A DNA stretch of 5,314 bases, from the NCBI GenBank assembly GCA_016180145.1, contig JACPBT010000060.1, positions 1-5,314 of the forward strand. Reading direction: 5' to 3'. A program made the position numbers and the translations under genes. This DNA is from Candidatus Woesearchaeota archaeon. Lineage in GTDB: Archaea > Nanobdellota > Nanobdellia > Woesearchaeales > UBA10216. The notes under the pieces were generated by a model that had not been told where the DNA came from, did no database searches, and was given only the letters and a program-made list of their open reading frames with translations. Positions 1 to 4,519 of the stretch are shown in pieces (the stretch's first letter is position 1; each line of letters opens with the position of its first letter).

Positions 1-17
1 TTAAAGGCACGAATCAG

Positions 18-971
18 ATGAACGAATCAAACGGACTGTTAATCAACCATGACCCGCTTCAAATAAGCAAGGTAACTCTGCGCCATAAAGGACTGTTCCA
101 GAGATTCTTCAAAAACGTAAAGCAGCCGCTGGCAGACACAACTTTCACAATGAGGCACATCTGGGCGCAGCCGCTCAAGCACACATGGACACTAATAAAC
201 AACAACTTATGCGTATTCGGCTTCCTGAAAGACAAATTCGTCCTCTGGGGGCCCCCTCTGGGCGGCAGCAAGCCAACAGAAACAATGATGCTCTGCTTTG
301 AGCTTCTTGACAAACTCAACAGCGCAGCAGGGATAAGCGCAAGCCCAACAGCAACCTACATCCCGGAATCAATGAAAGACACTTTTGAACAGGTTGCGGA
401 TGAAACAGGAGCCGTCCTCAACCCATGGACGACTGATTATGTTTACAGCACAAAGGAGCTTATTGAACTGAAAGGGGAAAAATTTGAGTCGCAAAGGCAC
501 AAAGTAAACCGGTTCATGAGCAACTACGACTACAGCGTTGAGCAGTTTGACTTCGGAAAGCATGCTTCAGAATGCCTGAAACTCATAGACCTATGGGAAA
601 GCTGCAAGAGCGAGACGGTAAGCGATGAATTCGGGTATGAAGTTTCTGCCGAAGCAAATGCCGCAAGGCGGGTGATAAGGTATTCAAGAAGCCTTGACGT
701 GCGCGGGGTAGTGCTGAAGATTGAAGGCACAACAGCAGGAGTAAGCATTGGAGAGCCGCTAACGCATGAGATGTGCAGCAACATAATAGAAAAAACCAAC
801 CCAACAGCAGCCGGCGCATCTGAGTTCATCTTCAGAGAATTTGCAAAACAGTGGGAAACCTACCCGTTCCTGAACGCACAGGACGACTTTGGCGTGGATT
901 ACCTGAAAAAAACCAAGCTTTCCTACAATCCGGTCATGCTGATTAACAGCTACTCCCTGCAAAAGAAATAA
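18..971 (+). CDS. DUF2156 / LPG_synthase_C family protein (GNAT-fold)
   Basis: This 317-residue protein matches the DUF2156 family (phosphatidylglycerol lysyltransferase C-terminal domain, a tandem GNAT-like acyltransferase fold). The diagnostic segments are DYVYSTKELIELKGEKF (residues 140-156), followed by QRHKVNRF (159-166), an IGEPLTHE stretch (244-251) and the C-terminal signature NAQDDFGVDYLKKTKLSYNP (286-305). Stand-alone family members are about 290-320 residues, so the domain is complete. No signal peptide or membrane segment is visible, unlike the bacterial MprF lysyltransferases, so it is probably cytosolic. Family members transfer aminoacyl or acyl groups in some cases, but the substrate of the stand-alone archaeal forms is not known to me. 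The frame stays open back to the window edge (AAA GGC ACG AAT CAG before the ATG), so the start could lie further upstream. ATG 18 has only a weak AGG upstream. The last 22 bp overlap the convergent agmatinase gene. Confidence 0.85.
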   Translation: MNESNGLLINHDPLQISKVTLRHKGLFQRFFKNVKQPLADTTFTMRHIWAQPLKHTWTLINNNLCVFGFLKDKFVLWGPPLGGSKPTETMMLCFELLDKLNSAAGISASPTATYIPESMKDTFEQVADETGAVLNPWTTDYVYSTKELIELKGEKFESQRHKVNRFMSNYDYSVEQFDFGKHASECLKLIDLWESCKSETVSDEFGYEVSAEANAARRVIRYSRSLDVRGVVLKIEGTTAGVSIGEPLTHEMCSNIIEKTNPTAAGASEFIFREFAKQWETYPFLNAQDDFGVDYLKKTKLSYNPVMLINSYSLQKK

Positions 972-1840
972 CCGATAAGCTTGTAGACCAGCTTTGCAGC
1001 AAGCACGTTTGGCGCATAATTACCGGCAATAGGCATAAGCTCGGTAACGTCAAAGCCAACAACATTTTTCCCGCCTGAAATTCTCCGCATCAGCTCAAGG
1101 ACATCATACCACCCCAAGCCGCCAGGCTGCGGAGTCCCAACAGAGGGCATGATTGAAGTGTCAAAAGCGTCCAAATCAATTGTTATGTAAACATTTTCGC
1201 CAAGGTTTTTCACAACATCCCCAATCCAATCCCCGTTTTTATCCAAGTCCTTTGCAAAAAACACCTTAATCCTGCCCACGCTGCCTTTTATGTGATCAGC
1301 CTCCTCCTCCGCTATGCTCCTTACACCGACAGAAACAAGCGGGCACATCTCAGAAATGCGGCGGGCAACGCAGCCATGATTATACCTGTTTTCAGAATGC
1401 TCATCCCTCATGTCAGCATGCGCATCCACATGGAGAACCGTTAAGTCAGGATATTTTTCCAAATGCGCCTTCACAGAGCCGCTGCTCAGCGAATGCTCAC
1501 CGCCAAGCAGCACAACCCTCTTCCCGTCATCAAGAAGAACCTTCACAGACTCATAGACGCGATTAACCATCTTCCCGGCTTCGTCAACCACGTCAAGCTC
1601 GTCAAGCGTGCAAATGCCAATCTCAGAGAAATTCCTCCCTGACTCCTCATCATAGAACTCAAGAGAGCGCGACGCCTCAATTATCGCCATGGGGCCGTTC
1701 CTCGTGCCTGACTGGTAGGTAGTGGTGGCATCATAAGGCACAGGAAGTATGGCAACTTTCGCATTGTCATAGTCTGCAAGCTCATGGGGAATAGCGCCAA
1801 AATTAAACGGGAAATAAAAATGCGGATTCTTAACAGCCAT
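950..1840 (-). CDS. speB: Agmatinase / ureohydrolase family (SpeB-like)
   Basis: This is a 296-residue binuclear manganese ureohydrolase that would hydrolyse agmatine to putrescine and urea in the cytosol. Visible family motifs, numbered from the chosen start, are the N-terminal PYDATTTYQSGTRNGP (35-50), GGEHS with ligand His116, VDAHAD (138-143) with Asp139, His141 and Asp143, NHG with His155, ITIDLDAFD (219-227) with ligands Asp222 and Asp224, GTPQPGG (235-241) and Glu267 in ELMP. All expected metal ligands are present. The frame is open to an ATG at 1864, but a TATA box at 1863-1877 overlaps that codon, so ATG 1840 is preferred and would be read from a nearly leaderless transcript. The gene lies 63 bp after the AdoMet decarboxylase gene, which fits polyamine synthesis. 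In Thermococcales a close homologue acts on N1-aminopropylagmatine instead, and sequence alone does not separate the two substrates. The 3' end overlaps the convergent DUF2156 gene by 22 bp. Confidence 0.93.
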   Translation of the reverse strand: MAVKNPHFYFPFNFGAIPHELADYDNAKVAILPVPYDATTTYQSGTRNGPMAIIEASRSLEFYDEESGRNFSEIGICTLDELDVVDEAGKMVNRVYESVKVLLDDGKRVVLLGGEHSLSSGSVKAHLEKYPDLTVLHVDAHADMRDEHSENRYNHGCVARRISEMCPLVSVGVRSIAEEEADHIKGSVGRIKVFFAKDLDKNGDWIGDVVKNLGENVYITIDLDAFDTSIMPSVGTPQPGGLGWYDVLELMRRISGGKNVVGFDVTELMPIAGNYAPNVLAAKLVYKLIGYFFCRE

Positions 1841-1862
1841 ACAGTGCCATGACTGCCAACTC

Positions 1863-1877
1863 ATATATATTTTTATA
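1863..1877 (-). promoter_or_regulatory. TATA-type promoter of the agmatinase gene
   Basis: The minus strand reads TATAAAAATATATA here. Its centre is about 32 nt before ATG 1840, so transcription at the usual archaeal distance of 24-27 nt would begin around 1846-1848 and give a leader of only a few nucleotides. This is the main argument against the upstream in-frame ATG at 1864. No experimental start site is available. Confidence 0.6.
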
Positions 1878-1879
1878 GG

Positions 1880-1903
1880 AAAAAAGCATGAAAAAAGAAA
1901 AAA
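1880..1903 (-). terminator. T-tract terminator after the AdoMet decarboxylase gene
   Basis: Immediately after the decarboxylase TGA (1904-1906), the minus strand contains three runs of six T (1898-1903, 1891-1896 and 1880-1885) separated by C or CATGC. Oligo-T runs are the usual archaeal RNA polymerase termination signal. They sit just upstream of the agmatinase TATA box, which suggests separate transcripts for the two polyamine genes, although read-through is possible. Confidence 0.5.
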
Positions 1904-2347
1904 TCACCTGCGAATTGCCTTAGGCCTTTCGCGGACTGCAATCTCAGCAGCCTTCTCATGGCTCCTTGGGTAGTGCTTGACAAACTCCCTGCCGCGAATT
2001 ATGAAGTTCCTTTCAACCTTTTCAGCGCCAAACATCCCTTTTAGCGCATCAGCAGCGTAGTTTATGTCAAAATCCCTGCATGAAAAAATGTCAAAAGAGG
2101 CATACCTGTCAGACGGGAAGGTGTGGATTGACATATGGCTCTCAACCAGAATAACAAAGCCGGTTATACCTCCCCTGTCAAATGAATCTGCGCCCTGGTC
2201 AGGAGCAACAGTGAGCTGCGGCTCAGCAAACTTGTGCATGCCAATCTGCTCAGGCATATCACTTAAAATCTTAAAAACAAAATCGTGGTCAGCAAGCTTC
2301 TCAGCGTCGCAACCATACAAATCAAGCGTCAGATGCGGTCCAAACAT
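1904..2347 (-). CDS. speH: S-adenosylmethionine decarboxylase proenzyme (pyruvoyl type, SpeH class)
   Basis: This 147-residue class 1 prokaryotic AdoMet decarboxylase proenzyme would self-cleave and then decarboxylate AdoMet to supply the aminopropyl group for spermidine. The processing motif VESHMSIHTFP (68-78) is intact. Cleavage between Glu69 and Ser70 would turn Ser70 into the pyruvoyl group. His75 and Cys90 fall at the spacings (+5 and +20 from the serine) of the processing histidine and catalytic cysteine in the Thermotoga enzyme. The N-terminus FGPHLTLDLYGCD is the usual family start, so ATG 2347 is well supported. A Shine-Dalgarno sequence GAGGTG lies 10 nt upstream. A 42-codon ORF ends one base before this ATG. 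A basic tail of about 25 residues follows the core. In Crenarchaeota a close paralogue is an arginine decarboxylase, so this gene beside an agmatinase could instead make agmatine. Confidence 0.93.
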   Translation of the reverse strand: MFGPHLTLDLYGCDAEKLADHDFVFKILSDMPEQIGMHKFAEPQLTVAPDQGADSFDRGGITGFVILVESHMSIHTFPSDRYASFDIFSCRDFDINYAADALKGMFGAEKVERNFIIRGREFVKHYPRSHEKAAEIAVRERPKAIRR

Positions 2348-2348
2348 T

Positions 2349-2477
2349 TTATTTAAACACCTCGTTTAAGAATGATAATGAGTTAAATCTATCTATCATG
2401 ATGTTCTTCTTCAGAACAAGCGCGGCACTCTCTCTTTTTCCTGAAAAGGATTTTTCTGATTTTTTGTTTGTGTGCAT
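2349..2477 (-). CDS. Small upstream ORF (42 aa) coupled to AdoMet decarboxylase
   Basis: A 42-codon ORF starts at ATG 2477 and ends with TAA 2349-2351, a single base before the ATG of the AdoMet decarboxylase gene. The peptide begins MHTNKKSEKSFSGKRESA, a lysine/serine-rich polar half. It continues with a more hydrophobic half containing MIDRFNSLSFLNEVFK; the internal ATG is at 2399. No known domain, signal peptide or cysteine motif is visible. A TATA-like TTTAAATA at 2521-2528 predicts transcription starting near 2499, about 22 nt before this ATG, whereas the decarboxylase ATG would be left with a leader of about 150 nt. The decarboxylase Shine-Dalgarno sequence is formed by codons 39-40 (GAG GTG). 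The ribosome-binding signal of the ORF itself is weak (AGGA, 13 nt upstream). It could be a leader peptide, a coupled small protein or a chance frame; coding is inferred from context only. Confidence 0.4.
   Translation of the reverse strand: MHTNKKSEKSFSGKRESAALVLKKNIMIDRFNSLSFLNEVFK
2358..2363 (-). promoter_or_regulatory. Shine-Dalgarno site of AdoMet decarboxylase
   Basis: The minus strand reads GAGGTG, complementary to the archaeal 16S 3' end, followed by a 10-nt spacer and the ATG at 2347. It lies inside the final codons of the small upstream ORF. Ribosomes translating that ORF would cover or hand over to this site, as expected for translational coupling. Confidence 0.6.
2402..2418 (-). 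other. Short inverted repeat in the AdoMet decarboxylase leader
   Basis: TGTTCT and AGAACA form a 6-bp stem with a 5-nt loop between the predicted transcription start and the decarboxylase ATG, inside the small upstream ORF. It could be a weak RNA hairpin or an operator half-site pair. A stem this short can arise by chance. Confidence 0.25.
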
Positions 2478-2520
2478 TTCAGTTAACTTTTCCTGATGAT
2501 TTCTTTTTTGGGAACACTAC

Positions 2521-2528
2521 TATTTAAA
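2521..2528 (-). promoter_or_regulatory. TATA-type promoter for the small ORF / AdoMet decarboxylase transcript
   Basis: On the minus strand the sequence GTTTAAATAGT contains a consensus-like archaeal TATA box, TTTAAATA. The same 11 bases occur before deoxyhypusine synthase (3620-3630). Transcription would start near 2499, about 22 nt before the small upstream ORF and about 150 nt before the decarboxylase ATG. The shared element may simply reflect a common TATA consensus. Confidence 0.5.
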
Positions 2529-2544
2529 CTTAACGCTTTTTTGT

Positions 2545-2628
2545 TTCCAAAAAAATATTTTTTCTAAAAAAATTTTAGAAATTTTGCATTTTGGAAGGAT
2601 TTTTGCCGGATTTTCATGCAAAAAAGTT
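2545..2628 (-). terminator. AT-rich terminator region after deoxyhypusine synthase, with nested inverted repeats
   Basis: This spacer holds nested inverted repeats. The outer pair is TTCCAAAA (2545-2552) with TTTTGGAA (2589-2596). The inner pair is TTTCTAAAA (2561-2569) with TTTTAGAAA (2573-2581), with a 3-nt loop. On the minus strand the region carries several T-tracts of 6-7 bases, including those at 2566-2572 and 2549-2555 and one near 2614-2619. These would serve as archaeal termination signals for deoxyhypusine synthase transcripts before the promoter at 2521-2528. I see no convincing gene between 2530 and 2643. Confidence 0.45.
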
Positions 2629-2643
2629 TTTTTCGCAGCGCAA

Positions 2644-3567
2644 TCACTGAAAAAATTCATCAGTTGCGCACACAAGCAGCGGAAAAACAACGGCAGCATC
2701 GCCGTAAATCGTGACAGACTTTGAGTTTTCCTTTATCTTGCCCCACGATTTCGCCTCCGAGGTCGTGGCGCCGGAAAGGGAGCCGTGATAAGGGGAGCTG
2801 CTGTTGACGTAAACAGCGTAATCCAACCCGTTGATTATGTTTGAGATTATAGTGTGGTGCTTCGCAATGCCTCCGCCCAGAATTATTGCCAGAGTCTTTT
2901 CAGCGCCCATGCTTATGCCCATAAGCCTTGTAAAATCACTGACGCCGTCCACAATAAAGTCATTGCGCCTCTGCCTGAAAAAGGCAAGCTGCATCCCGAA
3001 AGCGCCGTCAGTTATGCCCGGGCAGAAAACAGGAATAGAATTTTTGCTGCACCAGTAAAGAAGCGAGTTTTCATTCATTCTTTTTCCAACCTCATCAAGA
3101 AGCTCGCTAACTGTCAGGGTTTTCCTTTCATTGTAAATGCTTTGAAATATTTCAGAAGATTTACTCTCAAGAAACTCATACCTGTCATTAGGGACAAAGA
3201 CATTGCCCATCCTGTTGATTCCCTCCCGCCCAAGCGCCTCATCCTCAGCCTCAAAACTCCCCTGAAGATATGGAAAGGCGCTCCTTATAATGTCCTCATC
3301 AACAGAGCCGCTTGTTGTAATCACTGCATCAATCTTCTTCCGCTTAGCCAAATCAATAAAGATGCCGCGCAAGCCTGAAGCAGCCATGTTGGAAGTAAAA
3401 CTGAGAAAAGTAAAAGCGTTGTTCCTTTTCGCCTCTGAAATAATCTCCGCCCCAATCCCGATATTCTGCCCCTGAAAGCCTGAGCTTCTCAACTGCCTTA
3501 CAAGCTCCCTTACGCTCATTCCGCCTGAAAGCCTCAAGTCATCTACTGTATTCTGCGGCATTTCCAT
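2644..3567 (-). CDS. dys: Deoxyhypusine synthase
   Basis: This 307-residue enzyme transfers the aminobutyl group of spermidine, with NAD, to one lysine of translation factor aIF5A, the first step of hypusine formation. Numbered from the chosen start, visible motifs are TSNMAASGLR (58-67, NAD-binding region), ITTSGSVDEDII (83-94), GNVFVPNDRY (121-130), CPGITDGAFGMQ (182-193), GGGIAKHH (231-238) and SWGKI (274-278). Lys277 aligns with the catalytic Lys329 of human deoxyhypusine synthase, so an active enzyme is likely rather than a degenerate or homospermidine-type relative. The frame extends to GTG 3633, but those first 22 codons contain the TATA element TTTAAATA and do not resemble the family N-terminus. 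ATG 3567 gives a normal start before NTVDDLRLSGGMSVRELV; ATG 3561 is also possible. It lies upstream of the AdoMet decarboxylase gene on the same strand but probably forms its own unit, separated by a T-rich terminator. Confidence 0.94.
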   Translation of the reverse strand: MEMPQNTVDDLRLSGGMSVRELVRQLRSSGFQGQNIGIGAEIISEAKRNNAFTFLSFTSNMAASGLRGIFIDLAKRKKIDAVITTSGSVDEDIIRSAFPYLQGSFEAEDEALGREGINRMGNVFVPNDRYEFLESKSSEIFQSIYNERKTLTVSELLDEVGKRMNENSLLYWCSKNSIPVFCPGITDGAFGMQLAFFRQRRNDFIVDGVSDFTRLMGISMGAEKTLAIILGGGIAKHHTIISNIINGLDYAVYVNSSSPYHGSLSGATTSEAKSWGKIKENSKSVTIYGDAAVVFPLLVCATDEFFQ

Positions 3568-3619
3568 AAAAGAAAGGGTTACAGCAGTGCTTAAAATTCT
3601 TTTGATGTCAAATGAAAAA

Positions 3620-3630
3620 CTATTTAAACG
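3620..3630. promoter_or_regulatory. Shared TATA element of the divergent dys and winged-helix genes
   Basis: The plus strand reads ACTATTTAAAC, with a palindromic TTTAAA core. On the minus strand this is TTTAAATA, about 58 nt before ATG 3567 of deoxyhypusine synthase, predicting a start near 3599 and a leader of about 30 nt. On the plus strand its centre is about 27 nt before ATG 3652, which would give a leaderless message. The element could serve both directions, or a second TATA may be hidden in the AT-rich sequence around 3640-3650. Confidence 0.5.
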
Positions 3631-3651
3631 CACTTACTAAAAGTTTTAATT

Positions 3652-4125
3652 ATGAAAGTTGTTTCGGAGCAGCCGCTGTTTGAGATTTCGCTCAGGAAAT
3701 ACGAAAAGCCGCACTCCCTCAAGGAAAGGGAACTGGTCAAGAAGCTGTGCCTCAGCCTCGGAATGCTCCAGCCCGGGGATTCAAGGGATGTTGTTGTTGA
3801 TGTTTTCCACGTTCTTCTGAAAAGTGTCAGGAGAAAAAAGCTCCTGAATGTCGCTGAAATAGAAAAGAAAGTAATACAGAACAGAAAGCTGCACAGGATA
3901 GCGATGCTCGGAGTCGCATCCTCAAACATAAGGCGGCAGCTAAAGCGGCTGAGAAACATACTGGTAATTGAGAAAGTCAAAAGCAGATACAGGGTGTGCG
4001 AATTCATGCCGCTAAAGGAACTTTTTGAGGCAAAGATTGAAAAGCTCGTCCTGCAGGACATTTCTGACCGGATAAAGGAATACCTCTCTGAAGCGGATTC
4101 CGCTTTCGGCGCCGGCAAAAGATAG
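3652..4125 (+). CDS. Conserved-looking hypothetical protein, probable winged-helix DNA-binding
   Basis: This is a basic 157-residue protein that I cannot assign to a named family. Residues 8-60 contain ISLRKYEKP, LVKKLCLSLGMLQPGDSRD and a helical stretch DVVVDVFHVLL. Residues 67-117 read like a winged helix-turn-helix: a helix AEIEKKVIQNRK (68-79), a turn HRIAMLGVA, a likely recognition helix SSNIRRQLKRLRNI (90-103), then a two-stranded wing LVIEKVKSRYRV. The C-terminal helix LKELFEAKIEKLVLQDISDRIKEYL (121-145) could mediate dimerisation. There is no signal peptide or membrane segment. The likely transcript is leaderless, since a TATA core lies about 27 nt before the ATG and no Shine-Dalgarno is visible. 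It is transcribed away from deoxyhypusine synthase from a shared intergenic region, so a regulatory link is possible but unproven. An antisense frame over it is rich in Ser/Phe and looks like a shadow. Confidence 0.8.
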   Translation: MKVVSEQPLFEISLRKYEKPHSLKERELVKKLCLSLGMLQPGDSRDVVVDVFHVLLKSVRRKKLLNVAEIEKKVIQNRKLHRIAMLGVASSNIRRQLKRLRNILVIEKVKSRYRVCEFMPLKELFEAKIEKLVLQDISDRIKEYLSEADSAFGAGKR

Positions 4126-4145
4126 CCTGCCGTCTATAAAATGCA

Positions 4146-4157
4146 AATATTTAAATA
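4146..4157 (+). promoter_or_regulatory. TATA-type promoter of the tandem-repeat protein gene
   Basis: AATATTTAAATA contains the archaeal TATA consensus TTTAAATA. At the standard spacing transcription would start around 4177, giving a leader of about 50 nt that contains a small hairpin and a Shine-Dalgarno site. It lies about 20 bp downstream of the winged-helix gene stop, so the two genes are probably separately transcribed. Confidence 0.6.
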
Positions 4158-4184
4158 CAAGATGCACTAAGGAATGTAAAATAC

Positions 4185-4199
4185 GACGACAAAATCGTC
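4185..4199 (+). other. Small hairpin in the leader of the repeat-protein gene
   Basis: GACGA (4185-4189) and TCGTC (4195-4199) form a 5-bp stem around the loop CAAAA, extendable by two A-T pairs across one mismatch. It lies within the predicted 5' leader, 13 nt before the Shine-Dalgarno site. It might stabilise the message or modulate initiation. The stem is short and may be incidental. Confidence 0.3.
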
Positions 4200-4212
4200 T
4201 TAAAAAACCAAA

Positions 4213-4218
4213 GGGGGT
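4213..4218 (+). promoter_or_regulatory. G-rich ribosome binding site
   Basis: GGGGGT lies 8 nt before ATG 4227 and can pair (with G-U wobble) with the CCUCC-type 16S 3' end. It fixes the start of the 76-residue protein and differs from the other genes here, several of which appear leaderless. Confidence 0.5.
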
Positions 4219-4226
4219 CTGAAAAA

Positions 4227-4457
4227 ATGGCTGAAAAAGTAGCAAAAGTCGGAGTAAAAAAGCAGGTCGGATACCTGTATTTTGTCAATAAGCACGGTGA
4301 CGTCGCAAGGGCAAAGATGGTAAGAGGCGGCAGAAAGAAAGGAAAGCAAAAGCAGGAAGTCGTTGCCAAGGCAGGCGTCAAGAAGCAGAAGGGATACCTC
4401 TACTTCATAGACAAAAAAGGAGACGTTTCAAAGGCAAAGATGGCAAGGGGAAGGTAA
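4227..4457 (+). CDS. Small basic protein with two tandem 30-residue repeats
   Basis: This 76-residue, strongly basic protein consists of two copies of one unit. Copy A is residues 5-34 and copy B is residues 46-75, and 22 of 30 positions are identical. Each unit has the pattern VAKxGVKKQxGYLYF, then xxKxGDV, then AKMxRG. The core GYLYF(V/I)(N/D)KxGDV looks like a beta-strand, tight turn and second strand, and the copies are joined by the lysine/glycine-rich linker GRKKGKQKQEV. No cysteines, signal peptide or membrane segment are present. I recall similar single-unit small proteins in uncultivated archaea and bacteria, but no established function. The charge would suit binding to nucleic acid or the ribosome, which is inference only. 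A clear TATA box, a leader and a strong G-rich ribosome binding site suggest good expression. Confidence 0.8.
   Translation: MAEKVAKVGVKKQVGYLYFVNKHGDVARAKMVRGGRKKGKQKQEVVAKAGVKKQKGYLYFIDKKGDVSKAKMARGR
4239..4451 (+). repeat. Intragenic tandem duplication (2 x 90 bp units, 123-bp period)
   Basis: Unit A covers 4239-4328 and unit B 4362-4451, separated by a 33-bp linker. The encoded units share 22 of 30 residues, while many codons differ at synonymous positions. This suggests an old duplication maintained by selection at the protein level rather than a recent DNA slippage event. Confidence 0.75.
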
Positions 4458-4467
4458 GCTTCCTCCC

Positions 4468-4506
4468 TTATTTTTTATTTTACTTTTTCTTTTATCTTTT
4501 CCCTTT
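4468..4506 (+). terminator. T-rich terminator after the repeat-protein gene
   Basis: Beginning 11 nt after the TAA, the plus strand runs through successive T-tracts (a run of six T, then shorter runs broken by A or C) over about 40 nt. This is typical of archaeal oligo-T termination. It lies in the 62-bp gap between convergent genes. The opposite strand is A-rich here and offers no equivalent terminator for the epimerase gene. Confidence 0.6.
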
Positions 4507-4519
4507 CAGCAAGAAGCAC

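Noticed and set aside
2064..2369. 101-codon plus-strand frame across AdoMet decarboxylase
   Set aside because: It is antisense to a gene with an intact pyruvoyl processing site and crosses its ribosome binding site.
2475..2530. TGATGA near 2493-2498 with CTGA nearby, suggesting a C/D box guide RNA
   Set aside because: The box spacing and the C'/D' pair are not present in a convincing arrangement, and the region is better explained as a promoter and leader.
2854..3378. 174-codon plus-strand frame inside deoxyhypusine synthase
   Set aside because: It is antisense to a gene with all deoxyhypusine synthase motifs, has no promoter or ribosome binding site and no family resemblance.
3624..4118. 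164-codon minus-strand frame opposite the winged-helix gene
   Set aside because: It is rich in Ser, Phe and Thr with no recognisable motif, as expected for the antisense of a lysine/glutamate-rich gene, and the plus-strand protein has a coherent fold pattern and promoter.
4012..4381. Minus-strand frames opposite the winged-helix 3' end and the repeat protein
   Set aside because: They are Phe/Pro-rich antisense translations of lysine-rich codons and run across two genes and a promoter.
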